Below, piece by piece: positions 9,866-18,284 of a DNA stretch of 64,000 bases; position 1 is the first letter of the stretch, and the number at the start of each line of letters is the position of its first letter. Source of the DNA: Francisella uliginis (GTDB taxonomy: Bacteria; Pseudomonadota; Gammaproteobacteria; Francisellales; Francisellaceae); assembly GCF_001895265.1 (NCBI RefSeq), contig NZ_CP016796.1, positions 1,612,001 to 1,676,000 of the forward strand, in the 5' to 3' direction. The notes under the pieces were generated by a model that saw only the letters and a program-made list of their open reading frames with translations, was not told the origin of the DNA and ran no database searches. The translations under genes were made by a program, and so were the position numbers.

Positions 9866-10580
9866 CTGTTTCCCTCACACTTTGTGCATTTTTAGCAGTT
9901 TCAAAATTACTCTTAACTAAATTTCTATCAAAAACAGCTTGAGCCAACTTAGCTTGATAAAAGTCAGCTTCATATAGGTTTGATTCTGTAAATACTGCCT
10001 TACTTAAGTTTGATTGATAAAAGTTAGCTTTAAGCAAGTTTGAATTCTCAACTAAACATCTCGATAAATTACATTTTGAAAAGATTATTTTTTTTGCTAG
10101 AACCTTATTAAATCTCTGTTCTGTCAAATCACACTGTTTAAATATTGAACTATTCATTTCAACACTTTCTAAAGTGTTATCTTTAAAAGTTGAGTTAGAA
10201 ACTTTTATACCTTGATGAAAATTCGCTTGCTCAAAATTATTATTTATAATCTCTGAATCATTAACTTGAAAACCAGATACTATAACCTCATTAAAATCGT
10301 TATCATAAAAAGAACTTTTCCTAATACTAATATTCTTTAAGCATGCGCTTCTTAAATTGCTACTCAATAGTTTCGTGCTAGAGAAACTAACTCCTTCTAA
10401 AGAGCTTGATGGTACGTTTACAAATTCAATATTACTATTTATAAAATTACTATTATTTATGATAATTTTCTCAGCTTTAACTTTATCAAATACAACTTTA
10501 TTAAATACACTTAAATCTACGCTACATTGATTAAGCTCTGCTAAGGAGATATTACAACTGTTAAAGCTACAAGTATCCAT
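9849..10580 (-). pseudogene. 3' fragment of an IS-split DUF2169/pentapeptide gene
   Basis: This 243-codon frame starts inside a pentapeptide array (MDTCSFNSCNISL) with no N-terminal domain. If the IS and one 3-bp target duplication are removed, the frame joins the DUF2169 gene: AYKL, then F, then MDTCSF, with no stop or shift. It is therefore the C-terminal part of a roughly 781-residue protein and not a native gene. It could still be translated from its internal ATG, but no good ribosome site is evident. Confidence 0.88.
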
Positions 10581-10587
10581 AAATAAT

Positions 10588-11536
10588 AGACCTCTTGCGA
10601 AATACTACTTCAGAGGCATTTTATTTCTAAGTAGGTATTTTCTTTTTAGAATCCGTTTTGTAAATTAACTATTCCAGCCACTAAATTAAACCTAAGATTA
10701 GCTTTTTTACCAAAACTTCTATAGGTTTCACCCAGTATACGAAACTTTTTAATTTCTGCAATTTTATGCTCAACATAAATCCTAATCTTACTAAGCCATT
10801 TATTATAATTCTTCTGCTCTATACTTAAAGAACCTCCTTTGGGCTTTTTATAGGGGAGTTTTACTTTAGTAGATTCATTTTGAATACCTTGGTAGCCATT
10901 GTCACAATATTTATCAACATCACGAGCTAATTTATCTGATTTTCTGCGAACAGTTATATCATGAACACTGCCTGGATAAACCTTCGAAACATTAACTATT
11001 TGACCTGCTTCACTGATAGCTATTTCTACTTTCTGTGTATGGCTTTTTTTCTTCCCTGAATAGTTAGCCTTTCTTCGTTTTAATTTCTTAGGTCTCTGGA
11101 TTGGCTGTTCTGTTGCATCTATTAAAAGTCTTTCTACTTTTTGATTAGTCATGCTTCTATCTTTTTTTATATGTATTTCTTTAACTAGTAGTAACTCTAC
11201 TCGTCTAATTAGGCGATTTACATTTGATTCATCTAATCCTATCAAGTAGCCTAAAAATTCTTGTGTCATATAGCAACGATAATATATTAAAACTAACAAT
11301 AATCTATCTGCATGATTATCAACTTTTGGCTTTCTGCCAATCCTTGGAAATCCTTCATCTAAGGATTTTGAGGCATCGGTTAAGATTTTATTGAAATGTT
11401 TTAGTTTTAAACCTGTTAGTTTTCTAAATATTCTGGCTTTCTTTGACAATATTGCGTAGCTTATTTGCATTTTTATGGATCTCTTAAGCAATCTTTCTAT
11501 ATATATGGTGAATAATTAGTATTTCGCAAGAGGTCT
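10588..11536 (-). mobile_element. IS5-family insertion sequence, copy 1 (949 bp)
   Basis: The ends are a 20-bp perfect inverted repeat that begins AGACCTCTTGCG. A 3-bp duplication AAT flanks it (10585-10587 and 11537-11539). A duplication of the form ANT matches what I know of the ISL2 subgroup of IS5. The element carries one transposase gene and sits inside the DUF2169/pentapeptide gene. An inverted second copy lies at 25603-26551 with the same length and the same encoded transposase. Confidence 0.95.
10646..11470 (-). CDS. IS5-family transposase (DDE_Tnp_4 type), copy 1
   Basis: The product has an N-terminal helix-turn-helix region (GYLIGLDESNVNRLIRR) followed by a DDE catalytic domain: D in DATEQP, D in DNGYQG, E in YVEHKIAEIKKF. 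I chose the ATG at 11470 (274 residues) because AAGAGA precedes it at a workable distance; an upstream in-frame TTG at 11491 would give 281 residues. It looks intact and is probably active, given its identical partner protein. Confidence 0.93.
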   Translation of the reverse strand: MQISYAILSKKARIFRKLTGLKLKHFNKILTDASKSLDEGFPRIGRKPKVDNHADRLLLVLIYYRCYMTQEFLGYLIGLDESNVNRLIRRVELLLVKEIHIKKDRSMTNQKVERLLIDATEQPIQRPKKLKRRKANYSGKKKSHTQKVEIAISEAGQIVNVSKVYPGSVHDITVRRKSDKLARDVDKYCDNGYQGIQNESTKVKLPYKKPKGGSLSIEQKNYNKWLSKIRIYVEHKIAEIKKFRILGETYRSFGKKANLRFNLVAGIVNLQNGF

Positions 11537-13143
11537 AATTTATATGCTGTAATATTTGACAAATCTGTTTCTTTAATTATGAGATTTTCAAACTTAGCAT
11601 TAGTCATAGAAGATCCTATAAACTTACTATCTTTAATAGATATACTTTTTAAATTTAAATTTTCACAAATACTACTTGAAAAATCAGATGATAAAATACT
11701 TAGATTTTCAAAAGACACATCTGTTAACTTAGCATCTCTAAAATTAGTTTTATCGATTATACTTCTATCAAAAATAGCATTTTCTAATCTAGCATTTTCA
11801 AAGTTAGCACCTGTCAAGTCACAGTCAGAAAAATCATAGCTTCTTAAATCCTGGTTTGAAAAATCCCTACCAACACAATCCTTATCTACTTCATTTTCCG
11901 CATCAACTTTTTCTGACTCAGAATCAGAATCTAAAATCATTTTTGCAATTCTATCAGCACTTTTTTTTAAGTCATCTTCAGGAAGTTCTTTTAACTTATC
12001 TTTAGGGAGTATTGCTTTTAATTTTTTGAACTGTTCAGAAATCATCTGTGGCAATCTTGCTGCACTTTCCTTAATGCTTGTATTGGCATTTTGAATATCT
12101 GCTATTTTTTTATGCAAATCAACATTTGAGACTTTATTATTTAAATCTGATATTTTTTTGTCAACTAGGCCTTTTATAGCCTCAGAGATTGACTTTCCTT
12201 GGGTTTTACCATCCATTATATCTTGAATCTCTTGAGGTGGCTTATATGACTTATGTTTTTCAATATATTCAGCATATTTGCTTTTTACTTCTGCTATTTT
12301 TTGTTCTGCTTTTTTCTTGGCTTCTGCAAAATCTGAAGGGACCTTAACCTCAGGTTTCTTTATTTTCTCTTTTATTTCTGGCTTTTTAATATCTAGTTTT
12401 TTTTCTACCTTAGCCAGCTTTTCTTCTTTAGATTTTTCTTCTTTATAAGGATCTACTATAGATATGCTTTCTATATTAGAGTTTTCTTGGTCCAATACTT
12501 CAAGTTGACTATGTGAAATAACCAATGCCACATTCTTAAATGGAAAAACCCATAATACATCTGCTTTGAGATCTAGCTCTTTACTTTTATCTGTATTTAT
12601 CTCTTTATAAAATGCTTGTATCTTTTTCTCAGGCAGTGAATAAGCTCTATACTCAGTATCATAATCATCTTTAATATAAAAAGATTCTCCCCATTTAAGC
12701 TCATCTTCTAACTGTTGATCTTTCGGCGCTAATTGAAAAGCAGTTTTATCGCAATCACTTGGTAATGCAGGCCATCTTTCAGCAAGCCATTTTTTATCAA
12801 ATGTTCCTTTGGGCTTCTCATAGTTTTCACTACCTGGGTTTAGCGGTAAGAAATCCTGCTTTAGTGCCGATTTTTCTGACTCTAAAATTTTAAAACTATA
12901 GTTTTCTATATTCTGATCATCACAGTATATAAAATACTCTTGATATTTTCTTAAAATACCATTATCAAATATAATATTATTTTCTGTAAAACATTTTAGT
13001 ATATTGCTTAGATCTTGCTTGTCTAACCATTCGTTACTATCTAGATAAAAACCTGAATAAATAGAAACATTCAAAAAGAACTTTTCTTTATTCCAAGTTG
13101 TTTTTTTTGCGAAAAGAAAGTGATCGGGTATTTCAACTTTCAT
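11497..13143 (-). CDS. DUF2169 and pentapeptide protein, truncated by IS
   Basis: The first 215 residues or so resemble DUF2169, an adaptor family that loads type VI cargo onto the spike. They include GTFDKKWLAERWPALPSD (about residues 113-130). A charged Lys/Glu-rich coiled-coil region follows (about 235-400), then pentapeptide repeats from about 425. The last 11 residues come from the IS end, so the native protein continued for about 240 more residues (fragment at 9849-10580). The truncated product could still be made; whether it works is unknown. Confidence 0.85.
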   Translation of the reverse strand: MKVEIPDHFLFAKKTTWNKEKFFLNVSIYSGFYLDSNEWLDKQDLSNILKCFTENNIIFDNGILRKYQEYFIYCDDQNIENYSFKILESEKSALKQDFLPLNPGSENYEKPKGTFDKKWLAERWPALPSDCDKTAFQLAPKDQQLEDELKWGESFYIKDDYDTEYRAYSLPEKKIQAFYKEINTDKSKELDLKADVLWVFPFKNVALVISHSQLEVLDQENSNIESISIVDPYKEEKSKEEKLAKVEKKLDIKKPEIKEKIKKPEVKVPSDFAEAKKKAEQKIAEVKSKYAEYIEKHKSYKPPQEIQDIMDGKTQGKSISEAIKGLVDKKISDLNNKVSNVDLHKKIADIQNANTSIKESAARLPQMISEQFKKLKAILPKDKLKELPEDDLKKSADRIAKMILDSDSESEKVDAENEVDKDCVGRDFSNQDLRSYDFSDCDLTGANFENARLENAIFDRSIIDKTNFRDAKLTDVSFENLSILSSDFSSSICENLNLKSISIKDSKFIGSSMTNAKFENLIIKETDLSNITAYKLDLLRNTNYSPYI

Positions 13144-13158
13144 AATATTCCTTAAATC

Positions 13159-13554
13159 TTATAAAGAAACTGTAACTCTTCCATTTGGGGTTAATACTGT
13201 AGTAATAACTAAAGGATTATTTGAACCACGAATCTTACCCACAATTGAGAGTTTCAACTTAGATGAATCAGTTAAATCTGACTCACCCTTAATTACTTTA
13301 TCTACCAAAAATCTTGGCTCATATATAGTGATAACATCTTTAATTATTGACTCTATTTTATTTGATTCCAGATTATGGAAATCTGGAACACCATAATTAT
13401 CAGATAATTTAACATTACCTTGCTTAGTATTTAGAATAAAACTAATATGATCTATTATTGACTCCATCAGATCATACTCACTAAACTCTTTAAAACGAGA
13501 GACTTTGCCTGATTCCCATGCACTAAATCTCTCAAGAAGTCTAAGTCTATGCAT
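13159..13554 (-). CDS. tssE: Type VI secretion baseplate protein TssE
   Basis: The 131-residue protein belongs to the gp25-like TssE family. It shows LLERF near the N-terminus, then YGVPDF (about residues 60-65) and YEPRF (about 88-92), the family hallmarks. TssE is the wedge subunit that starts sheath assembly. It sits 6 bases after hcp and 15 bases before the DUF2169 gene. Confidence 0.95.
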   Translation of the reverse strand: MHRLRLLERFSAWESGKVSRFKEFSEYDLMESIIDHISFILNTKQGNVKLSDNYGVPDFHNLESNKIESIIKDVITIYEPRFLVDKVIKGESDLTDSSKLKLSIVGKIRGSNNPLVITTVLTPNGRVTVSL

Positions 13555-13560
13555 AAAAAC

Positions 13561-14052
13561 CTAAATTGTTCTCCAGTCATAACTCATTTGTTTGTTATGA
13601 ACTGTATCTTGCTCTTCTAACTTCTCATATGACATTTCAACTTCTACACGAACTGGCTTTGATGCATTATCAGAATCATGCATATCTGGCAGCACTCTTT
13701 TTACATTACATACTATCCCACCAGTAGCTTTAATTACATAAACAGTTTTCTGTTGGCCGGTTTTATCCAAGATAGGAAATGAAAAAGTAGCTTCTGTTAT
13801 ATTATCTCCTGATAAACATGCTTGCTTTAATTCTGCTTCATAAGAGCCCATATGTGTTCTAAATTTAATTGGTGCCGGTTTAGCTATTGAACCCGTTCCA
13901 CCTTGAACACCTTGCGAGTTAACAGCCATTGAAATATTTTGCTCAAATCTATGAACCAATATCTGATCTTTAAACTCAGGTTTTACCTGCATAGGATCAC
14001 TGATTGCACCATTTTTCTCTGTTGATAATTTTAAAAATGCAAAGTTTGCCAT
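13561..14052 (-). CDS. hcp: Type VI secretion tube protein Hcp
   Basis: The 163-residue product has the normal Hcp length and beta-barrel pattern: a FLKLS start, an HRFEQNIS segment (about residues 34-41), and a QQKTVYVIKATGG strand block. Hcp hexamers stack into the inner tube of the apparatus and are secreted. It follows tssC by 25 bases, with AAGGAGAAAT as a strong ribosome site. Confidence 0.92.
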   Translation of the reverse strand: MANFAFLKLSTEKNGAISDPMQVKPEFKDQILVHRFEQNISMAVNSQGVQGGTGSIAKPAPIKFRTHMGSYEAELKQACLSGDNITEATFSFPILDKTGQQKTVYVIKATGGIVCNVKRVLPDMHDSDNASKPVRVEVEMSYEKLEEQDTVHNKQMSYDWRTI

Positions 14053-14077
14053 TTTATTTCTCCTTTTTACGATTGAT

Positions 14078-15559
14078 TTATTGCTTATCTAGTTTCCCAA
14101 CTAAAGATAAAGTAAAACTAGCACCCATATATTTAAAATGAGGCTTAATATTGAGCTTGACTCTGTACCAGCCAGGCTCACCTTCTACTGAAGACACTCC
14201 AATATATGCCTCTCTAAGAGGACATCTATTTTTAACATCTGCTGAAGGATTCTCCATATTTACAACATATTGATTTATCCAATCATTCAATCCTTTCTCT
14301 AAATCACTTTTTTCTTTCCAGCTACCAATATTTTCTCTTTGTAAAACTTTTATATAATGAGAAAGTCTAGATATAATAAATAAGTAAGGAAGCTGGCCGC
14401 CAAGCTTGTAATTAGTCTCAGCTGCTTTGCCTTCCTCAGTATTTGGAAAAACTTTAGGCTTTTGGCATGAGTTAGCTGAGAAAAATACCGCACTATTGCT
14501 ACCTTTTCTCATTCCCAAACTTATAAAACCTAACTCTGAAAGCTCATACTCTCTTCTCTCAGAAATTAAAACTTCTGTCGGTATTTTTGTCTGAGTTTGT
14601 CCTAAAGATTTAAAGTTATAGATTGGAAGATTTTCTACAGCTCCTCCTCCTTTCGGCCCTATAATATTTGCTGCCCAACGATATTTTGCAAAACTATCAT
14701 GAGCTCTACTTGCCAAAGTAAAACATGAATTACCCCATAAAAACTTATTATGTCCCTCTGAAACATCTTCAGTGTAATCAAAGCTTTTAGTTTTTACAGT
14801 ATCTTCACTATACGGTAGTCTTAATAAAAACTTAGGACAAGTAAGACCCACATAACGAGAATTCTCTGACTCTCTAAAACTATTCCACTGTGTATACTGT
14901 GGCATTTCAAAAATACTACTAAGATCATTTAAGTTAGGCAACTTAGTAAAGCAGTCTATTCCAAAAAATTCCGGAGCAACAGATGACAAGAATGGTGCAT
15001 GAGACATTGCACTTATACTTGCTATATTCTCAAGCAGCCCAACATCCATAGCACTTTGAGTAAAGCTATAATTACCAACAATTGATGCGAATGGTTGACC
15101 ACCAAACTGTCCATATTCTCCTGTATAGACTAGCTTATATAACGCTGATTTTGTTATTTCAGGAACATCTTCAAAATCTTCAATTAACTCATCTTTAGTA
15201 GCGTTTAGAATATTGACTTTTATATTTTCTCTAAAATCAGTATTATCAACTAAATATTTTAGTGACCTCCATGTTGATTCAAGCTCTTGAAACTCTTCAT
15301 TATGCAATATTTGATCAACTTGCTTAGATATTTTCTTATCTAACTCAGCCAGCATTCTATTAATCAGTAAACTTGAAATTTTCTCATCTTCAAATTCAGG
15401 TTTGCAAATTTCATCGACTAATGCTTTTAGACCAAGCTTAGCAATATTTGCTGTATTTTCTTCTGCAGATAGGTTTGATACATCAAGTAACTCATAAACT
15501 AGCCCTTCATTTAAATCAACTTTAGATTCTTCCAAGACTTTTTGTTTCACTTCAGACAT
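14078..15559 (-). CDS. tssC: Type VI secretion sheath large subunit TssC
   Basis: The 493-residue protein carries the TssC signature ESTWRSLKYLVDNTDF (about residues 91-106), with LVYTGEYGQFGGQPFA and FLSSVAPEFF further on. TssB/TssC heterodimers form the contractile sheath. This sequence is of the canonical type i kind and does not resemble the IglB protein of the Francisella pathogenicity island as I know it. It follows tssB by one base. Confidence 0.97.
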   Translation of the reverse strand: MSEVKQKVLEESKVDLNEGLVYELLDVSNLSAEENTANIAKLGLKALVDEICKPEFEDEKISSLLINRMLAELDKKISKQVDQILHNEEFQELESTWRSLKYLVDNTDFRENIKVNILNATKDELIEDFEDVPEITKSALYKLVYTGEYGQFGGQPFASIVGNYSFTQSAMDVGLLENIASISAMSHAPFLSSVAPEFFGIDCFTKLPNLNDLSSIFEMPQYTQWNSFRESENSRYVGLTCPKFLLRLPYSEDTVKTKSFDYTEDVSEGHNKFLWGNSCFTLASRAHDSFAKYRWAANIIGPKGGGAVENLPIYNFKSLGQTQTKIPTEVLISERREYELSELGFISLGMRKGSNSAVFFSANSCQKPKVFPNTEEGKAAETNYKLGGQLPYLFIISRLSHYIKVLQRENIGSWKEKSDLEKGLNDWINQYVVNMENPSADVKNRCPLREAYIGVSSVEGEPGWYRVKLNIKPHFKYMGASFTLSLVGKLDKQ

Positions 15560-15560
15560 T

Positions 15561-16064
15561 CTACTTATCCCCTTCTTTATAAGCTAATTCTTTTATTAAC
15601 TGTTCTTTTGCTGTAGGATCCTTCATAATTGCAGCTAACTTTTTCTTGAATTCTGGAACATTTCCTAGTGGACTTTTAAGAGTCTTTAGAGCATTTCTTA
15701 ATTCAATTAACTTTGCTAGGCTAGGCACTTGTTTCACAATGCCATCAGGTGAAAAATCAGATAATGATTCAAACTTTAAATTAACAGGGAGTTGATTTTC
15801 TTCATCATCTTGTTCACCAGTTAATTTATTAGCCACATTAATAGATAAATCTAATTGCTGCTCTTTTAAAACATCATTAAAATTATCTTTATTAACATCT
15901 ATAACACTTCTCTCAGAAAGAGGAGTATTATCTTGCCCTGATTTAAACTTACCTACAACTAAGGTTTTCATTGGAAGTTCAACACTTTCCTCAACATCTC
16001 CGGTTGCCGCACGATAGACGATATTAATCCTTTCTTTAGGTGCAATCGAAACATCTTTACTCAT
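15561..16064 (-). CDS. tssB: Type VI secretion sheath small subunit TssB
   Basis: I place the start at the ATG at 16064 (167 residues, MSKDVSIAPKERINIVY) because GGGGG lies 8 bases upstream; the longer frame from 16082 places that site inside the gene. The family blocks IAPKERINIVY and PMKTLVVGKF (about residues 31-40) are clear. TssB is the small sheath subunit. It is the first gene of the visible cluster, so its upstream region should hold the main promoter. Confidence 0.95.
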   Translation of the reverse strand: MSKDVSIAPKERINIVYRAATGDVEESVELPMKTLVVGKFKSGQDNTPLSERSVIDVNKDNFNDVLKEQQLDLSINVANKLTGEQDDEENQLPVNLKFESLSDFSPDGIVKQVPSLAKLIELRNALKTLKSPLGNVPEFKKKLAAIMKDPTAKEQLIKELAYKEGDK

Positions 16065-16520
16065 ATGCAATTCCCCCTTCATATTTAAATAGGTTATTTT
16101 TAATCTTTATGTAAGTTTAACTTATTAATATTGTAAGTTTTTCTTCATCTTATGATAATAATTGTTTCATATTATAATAACTTTTACAAAAAAATAAATT
16201 CAATTTAACTTAAATTAAAAAGAAATTAATATTCATATATTATTCATATAACTTAAAAAACAAAGATACAAAAGACAATAAACTAAACTTATTTCACAAA
16301 TAAAATTACATAGAAAATGATTTAAAAAACCTTTAAAACAAAGGCTTTTAAGAATAAATGATTAAATATTTATTACGGGTTAAAATTTTAATTACTGATT
16401 TCTCTGAGAACTGTAAAATATTAAGAAAAAATATATTTAGAATATTTAGAACAAATTGAATTATTTTTGAAAAAAATAAAGGAAAAGAAAAATTAATATA
16501 AATTTTAAGCCTAGCTGAAC
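16065..16520. promoter_or_regulatory. AT-rich upstream region of tssB
   Basis: No ORF is supported in these 456 bases. A minus-strand TATAAT at 16171-16176 could be a -10 element for the type Vi operon, about 107 bases before the tssB start, but I find no good -35 at normal spacing. The high A+T content (long A and T runs) is the sort that silencers such as H-NS-like proteins bind; that is inference only. Confidence 0.35.
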
Positions 16521-16898
16521 TTATTCTAAGGTTTTAAAGCTAGATGGATAAGAAATATCAATATCATGATTTAAGGCTACTGGATTATTTACATATTCTA
16601 ATTTTTGATGTTTTTTTGGCGCCTCATGTCTTGGGCTAGGTAAAGGAGTCACATAAATATTATAATTACCCCCACATGTAACTTCACCTAAACTGATTCT
16701 AGACTGCCCATCAAAAGCAATATTCCTATATTCTTGATCTTTTTTAGTATTAACCATCTCAAATACTACTCTATCTGCATCATTATAAACACTGGATTTA
16801 ATCTTTATATAAACATTACAAAAATTACCATCTGCAAAACTAGATAGAGGCAACATTACTATAGTTGATAGTAAAAATATATATTTATGCAACTTCAT
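16521..16898 (-). CDS. Secreted protein of unknown function (125 aa)
   Basis: A clear signal peptide (MKLHKYIFLL... ending SSFADG, cleavage near residue 22) leads a small soluble domain with two cysteines (in FCNVYI and VTCGGNY) that could form a disulfide. I do not recognise the family. It lies upstream of tssB on the same strand, after a 456-base gap, so it may be independent of the type VI operon. Confidence 0.7.
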   Translation of the reverse strand: MKLHKYIFLLSTIVMLPLSSFADGNFCNVYIKIKSSVYNDADRVVFEMVNTKKDQEYRNIAFDGQSRISLGEVTCGGNYNIYVTPLPSPRHEAPKKHQKLEYVNNPVALNHDIDISYPSSFKTLE

Positions 16899-17003
16899 TA
16901 TTTATATAGCTTATGTATAGTACTGATAACAAAAATACTATTATCAATAATCTAAAACAAGTAGTAAATTAGAAAGTTATTACCAAATTTAGAATATCAT
17001 CAA

Positions 17004-17417
17004 TTAATCATCTTTTTTACTAAGTGATTTTGCTGTTTCCTGAGGAAGTTTAAATACCATATAACCTGCACCTCCTATAGCAAAACCAACTGCAGCAAGA
17101 GGAGCTACAACGATATTAACTATATCACTATCGCCAGAATGATGCTCACCATTATAAAGAATCTGTTGCGACATTGTAACACCTTTAAATAAACCAACAA
17201 ATGCACCTATTGGAGCCATAATTAAGGATGCTGCGCCAATACTAATATCTTTAACAGGTGTAATAATTATATTATTTAAAGTACTACTATCATTAGTTTG
17301 TGTGTTTTCAGAGGAACTTATAGTATTTACAGATACTTTAGCTGTGCTCTCACTAGAAAAGCCATAGTTAAATAATATAAGAAAAATAAACACATAGCAT
17401 ATTAATTTTTTAATCAT
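17004..17417 (-). CDS. Exported or membrane protein of unknown function (137 aa)
   Basis: The protein starts with a signal-like hydrophobic segment (about residues 4-20, ending GFSSES). Two Gly/Ala-rich hydrophobic stretches follow (about 58-80 and 103-122, the latter VAPLAAVGFAIGGAGYMVF), with a short polar, His-containing loop between them. I do not recognise the family. It is co-directional with the 125-residue secreted protein and the type VI genes. Confidence 0.65.
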   Translation of the reverse strand: MIKKLICYVFIFLILFNYGFSSESTAKVSVNTISSSENTQTNDSSTLNNIIITPVKDISIGAASLIMAPIGAFVGLFKGVTMSQQILYNGEHHSGDSDIVNIVVAPLAAVGFAIGGAGYMVFKLPQETAKSLSKKDD

Positions 17418-17566
17418 AGCTTCCTATCTTATATAAGAATTAAAATCGTTTTTATATTTTATATTCTAACAGCTTTATTTTGTATTAAAGTTTTATATTT
17501 TCAAAAATTATTTATTAAGAATAACAATCTAAGATAAGGTATAGATTACACATTTTAAATGTATCA

Positions 17567-17689
17567 TTATGCTAATTCCATTACTGGAGGAGGAAAAGAT
17601 TCACTAGATATTTCATCTGCAAAGCCATAGCCATAACTAGTAGAGCTTAAACTTAATACTGTTAATGTTATTGGTAGTATTTTTTTCAT
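17567..17689 (-). CDS. Short secreted peptide (40 aa)
   Basis: A 40-residue frame starts MKKILPITLTVLSLSSTSYG, a good signal peptide, leaving a mature part of about 20 residues with a FPPPV motif. It lies about 150 bases upstream of the 137-residue exported protein gene on the same strand. The signal-like N-terminus makes a chance ORF less likely, but no ribosome site is strong. The function is unknown. Confidence 0.45.
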   Translation of the reverse strand: MKKILPITLTVLSLSSTSYGYGFADEISSESFPPPVMELA

Positions 17690-17934
17690 TTTGATCACTC
17701 TTTATAAGGTTTTAAATTCATATCCTTATTATGATTCAAAAACGATACATAGTAAAATATATAGTTCTTAACATACCCATAAAAATATCTTATAGATAAG
17801 TTAAATTAGACTCGTATCTCAAATAATTAATTTATTATTTCTTTACAGATAAATCTTTATATTTATAGACAAATACAAAATACTTTCAATTTGATATGAG
17901 AGTAACTTGTAAATAAGTATTATGAAAAATAAAA

Positions 17935-18023
17935 TGGTGCCCGGGGCCGGACTCGAACCGGCACGGAGGTTAAGCTCCGAGGGATTTTAAGTCCCTTGTG
18001 TCTACCAATTTCACCACCCGGGC
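17935..18023 (-). tRNA. tRNA-Leu (anticodon UAA)
   Basis: The reverse strand folds into a full cloverleaf with acceptor GCCCGGG, a seven-base anticodon loop CTTAAAA, a long variable arm as in leucine tRNAs, and an encoded CCA end. It is the third member of a Gly-Cys-Leu cluster. Confidence 0.96.
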
Positions 18024-18027
18024 AGTA

Positions 18028-18101
18028 TGGAGGCTGAGGCCGGAATCGAACCGGCGTCCAAGGCTTTGCAGGCCTCTGCATAACCATTTTGCTACTCAGC
18101 C
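18028..18101 (-). tRNA. tRNA-Cys (anticodon GCA)
   Basis: The reverse strand has acceptor stem GGCTGAG/CTCAGCC, discriminator T, encoded CCA, and an anticodon loop CTGCAAA that reads GCA. It lies 4 bases from tRNA-Leu and 17 bases from tRNA-Gly. Confidence 0.96.
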
Positions 18102-18118
18102 ACACATGCAAGAGTATG

Positions 18119-18193
18119 TGGAGCGGGAAACGAGGCTCGAACTCGCGACCCCAACCTTGGCAAGGTTGTGCTCTACCACTGAGCTATTCCCGC
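18119..18193 (-). tRNA. tRNA-Gly (anticodon GCC)
   Basis: The reverse strand starts GCGGGAATAGCTCAG, has anticodon loop TTGCCAA (GCC), and ends TCCA. It is the first gene of the cluster after the promoter at 18207-18234. Confidence 0.96.
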
Positions 18194-18206
18194 TTTATAG
18201 AGACAT

Positions 18207-18234
18207 ATATTACCTTATTTTAAAGTTTTGTCAA
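18207..18234 (-). promoter_or_regulatory. Sigma-70 promoter of the tRNA cluster
   Basis: On the minus strand a consensus TTGACA (18229-18234) is followed after 16 bases by TAATAT (18207-18212), 14 bases before the tRNA-Gly start. Strong -35 boxes of this kind are usual for stable RNA genes. Confidence 0.75.
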
Positions 18235-18284
18235 CACTGATCTGTACTAAATCTTTATAATATTTTCTTTATTTTATTATTAGC

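Noticed and set aside
8864-10580. Pentapeptide repeats as fluoroquinolone-resistance (Qnr-like) proteins
   Set aside because: The repeats are variable and lie in a type VI cargo module, so a gyrase-protecting role is not supported.
17920-18240. ORFs on both strands across the tRNA cluster
   Set aside because: They lie over three tRNA genes with full cloverleaf structures, so they are chance frames.
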